In this document: positions 1 through 6,579 of the stretch, one piece after another
How positions within the stretch are numbered: the first letter of the stretch is position 1
How the letters are laid out: every line of letters starts with the position of its first letter
Source: Caballeronia sordidicola
GTDB taxonomy: Bacteria; Pseudomonadota; Gammaproteobacteria; Burkholderiales; Burkholderiaceae
Assembly (NCBI RefSeq): GCF_000729995.1
Contig: NZ_JNFG01000205.1
Location: forward strand, 1-64,000
DNA length: 64,000 bases
Direction: 5' to 3'
Program-made: the position numbers and the translations under genes
Notes under the pieces: model-generated
Database searches by the model: none
Seen by the model: the letters and a program-made list of their open reading frames with translations, nothing else
What the model was told of the DNA's origin: nothing

Positions 1-249
1 CCCCCGCCCTGATCCCCATCCATACCGGCAACCCAAACCCAAACCCCGAGTGCGAACGAAAACCCCACCCGAATGTCGCTAAACGCCACATCCGCGTCGC
101 CTTCCGATAAATCTTCGCATCGCGCGCTGCCGTTATCTGATCAATCGACGCTTGATTCCAGTGGTTCCCTTCACGGTTCGCCCCAGATATCCGGAGGATA
201 CAGACCTGTTGCGCCGCGTACTACAGCGACGCAGTGGGGACTAGCCCTT

Positions 250-1809
250 ATGCGCAAACACATGACTATTCGCGGCGGCCTGGTCGCGACGATCGCCGTA
301 TATACCGTCTTGCTCATTGCGGTCATCGCGGTGGGTGTCCTGGGTTTGTACGGCAGCAATTCGGCGCTCAGAGAGATGTATCGCGACGATACCGCTTCCG
401 TGCTGCACCTTAAAACCAGCTCGGAGCGCTTGCTGTTGCTGCGTGCCGGGTTTGGCGAAGTCGAGCAGCTGATCAGCGCCGGCAAGCCCGCCCAGCGCGA
501 AATCGCCCGGCAGCATGCGCTTCTCGACGAGAGCAACAAGGAACTGGAAGCTTTTCGGAAGCTTCACGAGCCGGCGCTGGCGGAGAAGGCGCTTATCGAC
601 GCAATGCAGGCTCGGCGCGAGCAACTGCTGGCCCAGGTGTTCCAGAAGGCGCTGACTGAGCTCGATCAGGACAATCTGGTGGATTTCCTGACCACCCAAC
701 GGGAAGCGCCGCCCGCGCTGTTCTCCGATTATCAAAGCGCGCTGAGCGCGCTGGAAAACTTTCAGGTCGAACGCCAGAAAGCCCGCTTCGATACCACCGA
801 TGCCCGTTTCGAAGCCATGCTATGGACGCTCGGCGCCGCTGCGGTATTCGCCCTCGTCATCGGCTTCTTCGCGCAGAGGATCCTGACCCGGGCGATCGTG
901 CGGCCGATCGACATGGCCGTCGATTATTTCGGCCGGATCTCGGCCGGTGACCTGACCAGCACCGTGACGGTCCAGCGCAACAACGAGATGGGCTACATGC
1001 TCAATGCGTTGAAGGGCATGCAGGAGGGGCTCGCGCAGACGGTGCGCAAAGTGCGTTTGAGCGCGGAGACAATCGTGCGTGACGCCCAGGCGATCTCGGG
1101 CGGCAATCTCGATCTGTCGGCGCGCACGGAGCAGCAGGCGGCGTCGCTTCAGGAAGCTGCATCCAGCATGGAGCAGTTGACCGCCACCGTTAGGCATAAC
1201 GCCGACAATGCGCGCAACGCCAGCGAACTCGCGGCCGGCGCATCCGACATCGCGCTGCGCGGCGGGGATGTGGTGAACCGCGTGGTCGCGACCATGGACG
1301 CGATCTCGGGCAGCTCCGACAAGATCGTGGGCATTGTCAGCGTGATTGAAGGGATTGCGTTCCAGACCAACATCCTCGCGCTGAATGCGGCCGTGGAAGC
1401 CGCCAGGGCAGGCGAGCAGGGGCGGGGTTTCGCGGTCGTTGCAAGCGAAGTGCGAAGCTTGGCGCAACGCTCGGCATCGGCGGCGAAGGAGATCAAGGAA
1501 TTGATCGGTACGTCGACATTGAGCGTGAAGGACGGCAGCCAGCTCGTGGCTCATGCGGGCGCAACCATGGTGGAAGTCGTGGAAGCGGTCAGGCGTGTGA
1601 GCGCGATCATGGCGGAGATCAGCCTGGCTTCAGGCGAGCAGACCACGGGGATCGAGCAGGTCAACGTGACGGTGGCGCAAATGGAAGAGATGACGCAGCA
1701 GAACTCGGCGCTGGTGGAAGAGGCGTCGGCTGCCGCGGTGTCGCTGGAAGAACAGAGCAAGCAGTTGAACGATGCAGTTGCGCTGTTCCGGCTGAAAGCC
1801 ATTGCGTGA
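250..1809 (+). CDS. Methyl-accepting chemotaxis protein
   Basis: Transmembrane chemoreceptor that signals to CheA/CheW. From the ATG at 250 (519 aa) the protein opens with a charged MRKHM start and one membrane helix. A periplasmic four-helix-type ligand domain follows, then a second helix near residues 195-220, a HAMP region, and the signalling domain. The signalling hairpin tip is intact, with the hallmark run around IAFQTNILALNAAVEAARAG. The frame stays open upstream to an ATG at 73, which would add a 59-residue Ser/Pro-rich extension. No ribosome binding site is seen at 73, while a GGGG run precedes 250, so 250 is preferred but not certain. The ligand cannot be read from the sequence. There is no C-terminal CheR-binding pentapeptide. 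It appears monocistronic. Confidence 0.9.
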   Translation: MRKHMTIRGGLVATIAVYTVLLIAVIAVGVLGLYGSNSALREMYRDDTASVLHLKTSSERLLLLRAGFGEVEQLISAGKPAQREIARQHALLDESNKELEAFRKLHEPALAEKALIDAMQARREQLLAQVFQKALTELDQDNLVDFLTTQREAPPALFSDYQSALSALENFQVERQKARFDTTDARFEAMLWTLGAAAVFALVIGFFAQRILTRAIVRPIDMAVDYFGRISAGDLTSTVTVQRNNEMGYMLNALKGMQEGLAQTVRKVRLSAETIVRDAQAISGGNLDLSARTEQQAASLQEAASSMEQLTATVRHNADNARNASELAAGASDIALRGGDVVNRVVATMDAISGSSDKIVGIVSVIEGIAFQTNILALNAAVEAARAGEQGRGFAVVASEVRSLAQRSASAAKEIKELIGTSTLSVKDGSQLVAHAGATMVEVVEAVRRVSAIMAEISLASGEQTTGIEQVNVTVAQMEEMTQQNSALVEEASAAAVSLEEQSKQLNDAVALFRLKAIA

Positions 1810-1879
1810 AAATCCGGTTTTCAGCGTTCGCGCTAAGCGATGAGGGAGCGCCAGCTAGCCAAAATGTAATCTTGCATCT

Positions 1880-1889
1880 TGTCTATACA
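1880..1889. promoter_or_regulatory. Candidate HutC/GntR-type operator, site 1
   Basis: TGTCTATACA fits the GT-N-TA-N-AC core bound by HutC-subfamily GntR repressors. It shares the longer context TTGT(C/A)TATACATAT with site 2, about 150 bases downstream. It lies 300 bases before the permease start. Confidence 0.45.
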
Positions 1890-2030
1890 TATATAAAAAA
1901 TGGCCGCCGATACGAAACACATGCCTCGCAACAAAATTAAGATTAACGCGTTGATTTAAAGGCATTCAAGCCGATATCACCTGAGTTTTGATCAATATCG
2001 GTTAGGGGTAAACATCGATAATAGCGGACT

Positions 2031-2040
2031 TGTATATACA
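2031..2040. promoter_or_regulatory. Candidate HutC/GntR-type operator, site 2
   Basis: TGTATATACA is a perfect palindrome matching both GT-N-TA-N-AC and the TGTA-N2-TACA pattern described for HutC. It lies 150 bases before the permease start and is nearly identical to site 1. The cognate regulator is not in this window. Confidence 0.5.
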
Positions 2041-2190
2041 TATCGGTTCCCATACAGTCGCACTGAATCGCGAATTTCCGCTTGGCGGCGATTGCGTTTC
2101 GGGCTGTCGCGCAGGCGTATTTGCGCGATGACGTATTGAAAGAAGCTGGCGACACACGCTTCACGCGACGCCACTTACTCGAGGGTATCC

Positions 2191-3624
2191 ATGTCCGCTT
2201 CACAGACCGGCGCACAGAGCGGCGTCATCGCCGAACGCCGCACCATCGACTACATCCCCGAAGCTGAACGTCATGGCGGCCTTGCGAGCCAGTTCACGCT
2301 ATGGCTGGCCGCCAACCTGCAGATCACCGCTATTGTCACTGGCGCGCTTGCGGTCGTGCTCGGCGGCGATGTGTTTTGGTCACTGATCGGCCTGATGGTC
2401 GGCCAGCTGTTGGGTGGTGGTGTGATGGCGTTGCACGGAGCCCAGGGGCCGCAACTCGGACTGCCGCAAATGATATCGAGTCGCGTGCAGTTCGGTGTGT
2501 ACGGTGCGGTGATCCCCATCGCGCTGGTGTGCCTGATGTACGTCGGCTTCTCGGCGAGCGGTTCGGTGCTCGCGGGGCAGGCGGTCGCGCAGCTCCTGCA
2601 CGTGGACGACGCGGTCGGCATTGTCGTGTTCACGGCGGTGATCGTCGGCTTTACCGTGTTCGGATACCGCGTGATTCACGCGATCGGCCGCGTCGCCAGC
2701 GTGATCGGCGTGCTGGCGTTCGTGTACATGTTTGCGCGGTTGCTGACGGGGCATGATATTGGCTCCCTGCTCGCGAACCGTCACTTCACGTTGAGCAGCT
2801 TCCTGCTGTCGATGTCGCTATCCGCATCGTGGCAGATTGCATTTGGGCCCTACGTTGCCGACTATTCCCGCTATTTGCCTTCTTCCACGTCGCCGCGCAA
2901 GACGTTCTGGGCCATCGGACTGGGCTCGGTGATCGGCGCACAGGTGGCGATGGTCTTCGGCGTGTTCGCCGCCGCGCTTGCCGGCAAGCAGTTCTCGCAT
3001 CACGAGGTGTCGTTCGTCGTCAGCCTGGGCGGGAGCGGGGCGATTGCCGCGCTGCTTTACTTCGCCATTGCGTTCGGCAAGATCACGATCACGACGCTGA
3101 ACGCATACGGCAGCGTGATGTCGATCGCGACGGTGGTCAGCGGTTTTCGCGGTGAGCAGCGTCTGTCAACGCGCAATCGCGCGATCTACATTGTCGCGAT
3201 GGTCGGACTTGCGATGGGCCTCGCGCTCGCCGGCCGTCACGCGTTCCTGAAAGAGTTCTCGTCGTTCATCCTGTTCCTGCTCGCGTTCTTTACGCCGTGG
3301 AGCGCGATCAACCTAGTCGACTATTACTTCATTACCAAGGATCGTTACGACGTTCCCGCACTTTACGATCCGGATGGCCGCTATGGTCGCTGGAGCATGA
3401 CCGGTATCGCGGTGTATGCAATCGGGGTGCTCGTGCAATTCCCCTTCATTTCGAGCGCGTTCTATACCGGCCCACTGGTGGACAAGCTCGACGGTGCTGA
3501 CATTTCGTGGATCGTCGGGCTCGTGGTGCCGGCGCTGCTGTATTACTTTGCGGCCCGCCACAAGGCACATGTTGCGCCTGCGCATTTGATTCTGCCTGCT
3601 CAGCCGGCGTCTTCAGCAAAGTAG
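2191..3624 (+). CDS. NCS1-family purine/cytosine-type permease
   Basis: Inner-membrane importer of the nucleobase:cation symporter-1 family, whose members carry cytosine, purines, allantoin, hydantoins or thiamine. The 477-aa protein has the family length and about 12 hydrophobic segments. The N-terminal part is typical of the family, with a PEAERHG segment before helix 1 and LWLAANLQITAIVTGAL within it. GAQGPQLGLPQMI follows helix 2 at the usual substrate-site position. The start at 2191 has a GAGGG site five bases upstream. The gene stands alone, and the HutC-like palindromes upstream suggest repression by a GntR-family regulator, possibly linked to histidine or pyrimidine use. The substrate cannot be assigned from sequence. 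Confidence 0.85.
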   Translation: MSASQTGAQSGVIAERRTIDYIPEAERHGGLASQFTLWLAANLQITAIVTGALAVVLGGDVFWSLIGLMVGQLLGGGVMALHGAQGPQLGLPQMISSRVQFGVYGAVIPIALVCLMYVGFSASGSVLAGQAVAQLLHVDDAVGIVVFTAVIVGFTVFGYRVIHAIGRVASVIGVLAFVYMFARLLTGHDIGSLLANRHFTLSSFLLSMSLSASWQIAFGPYVADYSRYLPSSTSPRKTFWAIGLGSVIGAQVAMVFGVFAAALAGKQFSHHEVSFVVSLGGSGAIAALLYFAIAFGKITITTLNAYGSVMSIATVVSGFRGEQRLSTRNRAIYIVAMVGLAMGLALAGRHAFLKEFSSFILFLLAFFTPWSAINLVDYYFITKDRYDVPALYDPDGRYGRWSMTGIAVYAIGVLVQFPFISSAFYTGPLVDKLDGADISWIVGLVVPALLYYFAARHKAHVAPAHLILPAQPASSAK

Positions 3625-3767
3625 TGGGGCGTCTGCCGGTGCGTTGCATTGTCCCGTCAGGCGGTCACCAAGGGATGTCGTGGATCAGAGCCGAATGCAC
3701 CCGCGCGGATCCCGTGTATCGAAGATAGAGCCGGCTGCATTGCGCGCATTGCCACCTGGTGCAGCGG

Positions 3768-4169
3768 TTATAGGGGAAGAAACGCGGTGTGATCAGGAGC
3801 CGTCAACAGACACGCATCGAGGCGCCCGGACATCACGGTGAGCTCCCGGACCATGACGTCGGACGATTTCCCATCGCGTCGTGCCAGACGGGCGATATCG
3901 AACAACTCCCCAACCTTCTTTGCACACTGCTGCGATGCTCCGATCTGTCGATGCATCGCCGAAGTTCCGACGTTTATCATGCGGCTGCCGACAGCCAGTG
4001 CCACTATCGTCGCAACGATCAGCATTGCCGATACGCCCGTTTTGCATAATAGTTTGCACTGCGATTTAAGACCTGGATATACGAGCGTCACGCCGTCTTG
4101 CCCTTCCGTCATTTTCCGGCTGATTCGCGTGACCATGCTGCTGGTCATGCTCTGCAAGTCATCGTTCAT
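3768..4169 (-). CDS. Small single-pass membrane protein coupled to the 55-residue repeat protein
   Basis: A 133-aa protein of unrecognised family. The ATG (4169-4167) overlaps the stop of the upstream repeat-protein gene as ATGA, so translation is probably coupled. The N-terminal 40 residues are polar. One hydrophobic segment follows at about residues 47-62, then a soluble C-terminal half with three cysteines in all after the N-terminal CKLLC pair. No enzyme motif is visible. The arrangement suggests a membrane-anchored partner of the secreted repeat protein. The same frame is open far upstream of this start, but that part is Arg-rich antisense sequence of the neighbour and was not included. 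Confidence 0.6.
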   Translation of the reverse strand: MNDDLQSMTSSMVTRISRKMTEGQDGVTLVYPGLKSQCKLLCKTGVSAMLIVATIVALAVGSRMINVGTSAMHRQIGASQQCAKKVGELFDIARLARRDGKSSDVMVRELTVMSGRLDACLLTAPDHTAFLPL

Positions 4170-5143
4170 GACCAGTGCGCCGCTACCCAGACGTTCCCGA
4201 CCCAGTGACCTGGTACCCACACTACGGGGCGCGGCACAGGCGTCATGTAGACGACGCGCGGAGCAACATAAACGGCCGGCGGCGGGGGCGGTGCATAGAC
4301 AACCGGAGGCGGCGGCACATACGCAACCGGGGGAGGCGGCACATACACTACCGGAGGCGGCGGAACATAGACCACAGGTGCAGCGACAACCACCGGCTTC
4401 GGTGCAACGACGACCGTTGTGCCGCCCGTCGTGACAACGCCGCTGGTCGTGACCAGACCACTTGTCGTCACGGTGTGGCCATAGGTGCCTGTCGCGCTGG
4501 TCGAGGTCGTGACAACGCCCGGAGCGACTCTTGTCGCCGTACCAGAGTGATAGACGGACCCGCCGTCCGAACCGGTCACCGTGCCCGAACGGGAGCACGA
4601 AGCCCCTGCACAATTCGTCGATGCCGAATGATCGACCGTGTTGCCGTTCGAGCCAGTGATCGATCCCGATGATGAATACTGGCCCGGTGCGGTTCTGGTC
4701 ACGTCGCCGGAGGTGGAGGCCGTCTTGCCGTCCGGTCCGGTGAGGGTGCCGGTGTGTGAGCAGGTGCCGCCTGCGCAGTTGGTATCGCCGGCATGCTGCA
4801 CCGAATTGCCATAGCGTCCGGTTGCGGTGCCCGAATTCGAAAACTCGCCCGGTGCGTTGCGGGTTACCGTACCCGTGTTGGTCGCGAAGCCGCCGTAAGG
4901 GCCAGCGACGCCGCCTGCATGCGAACAGCTGCCGCCGCCGCACGAGCCGTATCGAGCGCCGTTATAGGTGCCGCGTGACGTGTATGCGGTGCCGTGTTGC
5001 GACCAGGCGAAAGCGGAGGCGCTGCTGAGGGCAAGCATGGCGATGGTTGCTGCGAGCACGCACTTGCGCAGGGCGCCAAGTGCGGATGCCGTGGTCGTGG
5101 CGAAAGCGGTGGTGATCGAGGGGGCGAACGAGCGGGTATTCAC
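4166..5143 (-). CDS. Secreted protein with three exact 55-residue Cys-pair repeats and a Pro-rich tail
   Basis: A 325-aa exported protein of unknown function. A GTG start at 5143 is chosen because AAGGAG lies five bases upstream; the frame extends further but without a binding site. The signal sequence is long, with cleavage expected after SASAFA (residue 46). Residues 55-219 form three tandem repeats of exactly 55 residues: Cys pairs (C-x4-C) at 68/73, 123/128 and 178/183, and TR-x-APG at 94, 149 and 204. A partial fourth unit follows. The tail has repeated V-x-Y-(V/A)PPPP blocks and ends in a VWVPGHW element like the YXWxPGHW motifs of Burkholderia cell-envelope proteins. A surface or wall-associated role is inferred only. 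Confidence 0.8.
   Translation of the reverse strand: MNTRSFAPSITTAFATTTASALGALRKCVLAATIAMLALSSASAFAWSQHGTAYTSRGTYNGARYGSCGGGSCSHAGGVAGPYGGFATNTGTVTRNAPGEFSNSGTATGRYGNSVQHAGDTNCAGGTCSHTGTLTGPDGKTASTSGDVTRTAPGQYSSSGSITGSNGNTVDHSASTNCAGASCSRSGTVTGSDGGSVYHSGTATRVAPGVVTTSTSATGTYGHTVTTSGLVTTSGVVTTGGTTVVVAPKPVVVAAPVVYVPPPPVVYVPPPPVAYVPPPPVVYAPPPPPAVYVAPRVVYMTPVPRPVVWVPGHWVGNVWVAAHWS
4487..4981 (-). repeat. Three in-frame 165-bp coding repeats
   Basis: The three 55-residue units of the secreted protein correspond to three 165-base direct repeats. The DNA has diverged, but the spacing of the cysteine codons and of the TR-x-APG codons is kept exactly. Confidence 0.75.
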
Positions 5144-5403
5144 ACTATCTCCTTGGTAGTCCTGGGCCACTTCCAGCGCACTGCGGCGTGGCGATGAGCG
5201 GACTATAGGAGTGCGCGCGAATTTAATCATTAGCGAAGATATGTCACGCGGTGTCACCGCGGCGGAAGCCCGCCAGACGGGGGTTTGCGAGCGGACGAAG
5301 CGCACCGTGACATATTTCGACATGAATTGATGCGAGTCGAAATGCGATGCAGCCGCCTGGGTTGCTGCCTGGTGACTCCAACACCAGGGTGTGGCCCCGA
5401 CGA

Positions 5404-6144
5404 TTAGTCGACCGGACACCACCGGCCAGAATCCGGGCACACAATGACCCGTGCGCCGTTCTGCAGGACTTGCTCTTCATCGAGTTGCAGCGAGGTCGAA
5501 GGGTCGACGTCGAAGGTAACCCCAAGCGCGTCGCCAACATGGGCATCCTCGATGGGAAGCTCCCAGGTCAGAAAGATTTGGGTGCAATCCTGGTCGGGTG
5601 CGAAGTCAGCCACATTAAAACCGCGGCTGCCGCGTTGTATGACGCCATGAGGCTGGCCGGTATCGAATATCACGGCCGTACCCCGGGTCAGCGGGATTCG
5701 ATAATCCATGGAGGGGAAATGCAAATCCAGACCCTTGTCCTCGCTCATGAAGAGATTGCAAAACGCGGCGCCCCCATATTGCGAGCCGTCATGATGGTAC
5801 TTCGCGCCACGGCAGGCCATGAGCGCTACGTCACTGGAGGCCAGCACGTCAGGCAGTCCAAGCGTGCGGGTCCAATCGGACATAGCTTGCACGCAGCGCT
5901 TGTAGTCCGGCCAGCGCATTCTCGCTCGCGCCAAAGGCATGACCTCGACGTCTCCGGGCTCAAGGACCATGCGCGATGTTGTCTCGCGTTCCCAATCTGC
6001 AAGCAGACGTGCGGAGGGCATGGGCACGTCGACTGTGCCTGTCAGCACGATGTCGCTCACGCACCGGCTGCGGATGGCGTCGCCACTCCAGAAATAGGAA
6101 GTGAGGAGGTCTCGTACCGGATGCTGTTGAGGAGGGGTGTTCAT
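5404..6144 (-). CDS. 2-Oxoglutarate/Fe(II)-dependent oxygenase
   Basis: A 246-aa protein with the double-stranded beta-helix iron site of 2OG oxygenases. The HxD motif is at H117/D119 inside YHHDGSQYGG, the distal histidine at H166 (QPHGV), and a candidate 2OG-binding arginine at R174. Such enzymes couple oxidation of a substrate to 2-oxoglutarate decarboxylation. The substrate is unknown, and this is not a recognised prolyl hydroxylase or AlkB. The ATG at 6144 was chosen because it lies seven bases after the stop of the upstream gene. It is the last gene of an apparent operon with the unknown 140-aa protein and the GGDEF-EAL enzyme. Confidence 0.65.
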   Translation of the reverse strand: MNTPPQQHPVRDLLTSYFWSGDAIRSRCVSDIVLTGTVDVPMPSARLLADWERETTSRMVLEPGDVEVMPLARARMRWPDYKRCVQAMSDWTRTLGLPDVLASSDVALMACRGAKYHHDGSQYGGAAFCNLFMSEDKGLDLHFPSMDYRIPLTRGTAVIFDTGQPHGVIQRGSRGFNVADFAPDQDCTQIFLTWELPIEDAHVGDALGVTFDVDPSTSLQLDEEQVLQNGARVIVCPDSGRWCPVD

Positions 6145-6151
6145 CTCTGCG

Positions 6152-6574
6152 CTATTGCTCGCGCTTGGGCGGTTGCGGGTTGTTTGCCGGGTTGGTGTCA
6201 ATCTTGACTACCCGCTCTATTCCGGGGGCACCTGCCAGAGCTGATAGTTCTGCTTGCAGCAGATCGGCGATTTCTCCGGGGTAGACCTCGTTACTATTTA
6301 CATAGACAGTGAAAGACCGTAGATACTTCGCTTTTTTATCAGGATTCCCGATCGTTTCTTTTGTCCATTGATAAAGCGAATACTTTTCCGGGCCGAGTCT
6401 TTCCGCTTCATTGACGTAGTCCGAAAACGCGTCGAACTGGCATGTCAACGAGGCGTCATGCCGACGCAGCAAATCACGTAGCGCAGGGGGCATGCACTGT
6501 GGATCTCCGCGCAAGGTCGCGGCCGCCTCGGGTGAGACGGTGATTCTGATCTGGAACAGCCATGTGTCGCTCAT
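6152..6574 (-). CDS. Unknown protein between a GGDEF-EAL enzyme and a 2OG oxygenase
   Basis: A 140-aa soluble protein of no family recognised here. It begins MSDTWLFQIRITVS, suggesting a beta-strand-led fold, and ends in a hydrophilic Asn/Pro-rich tail. No signal peptide or membrane segment is seen. The start at 6574 has GGAG eight bases upstream and follows the stop of the GGDEF-EAL gene by five bases. An upstream in-frame ATG at 6598 would overlap that gene and is less likely. The next gene follows after seven bases, so all three are probably one transcript. The mixed alpha/beta look and context would fit a small sensor or substrate-binding adaptor, but nothing in the sequence proves it. 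Confidence 0.65.
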   Translation of the reverse strand: MSDTWLFQIRITVSPEAAATLRGDPQCMPPALRDLLRRHDASLTCQFDAFSDYVNEAERLGPEKYSLYQWTKETIGNPDKKAKYLRSFTVYVNSNEVYPGEIADLLQAELSALAGAPGIERVVKIDTNPANNPQPPKREQ

Positions 6575-6579
6575 CGCTA

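Larger units (their letters stand above)
1810..2190. other. Intergenic region upstream of the NCS1 permease
   Basis: About 380 bases that are AT-richer than the flanking genes. No convincing gene is seen. The stretch holds the two palindromic operator candidates listed separately (1880-1889 and 2031-2040). A short direct repeat, ATATCGGTT, occurs twice, near 1995 and 2041. The permease promoter should lie here. Confidence 0.5.

Noticed and set aside
72..249. N-terminal extension of the chemoreceptor from an ATG at 73
   Set aside because: No ribosome binding site at 73 and a low-complexity translation before the first membrane helix; kept as an alternative start only.
820..1554. Long minus-strand frame inside the chemoreceptor gene
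   Set aside because: His/Arg-rich translation with no motif, a shadow of the real plus-strand gene. The same holds for similar long frames at 8243-9076, 15468-16595, 20908-22038 and 23237-24295.
4250..4400. CRISPR-like short repeats
   Set aside because: They are codons for V-x-Y-(V/A)PPPP blocks of the repeat protein; there are no unique spacers of constant length.
3768..4943. A 391-codon minus-strand frame reading through the small membrane protein gene
   Set aside because: Only the last 133 codons, after the ATGA junction, look like protein; the earlier part is Arg-rich antisense of the repeat gene.
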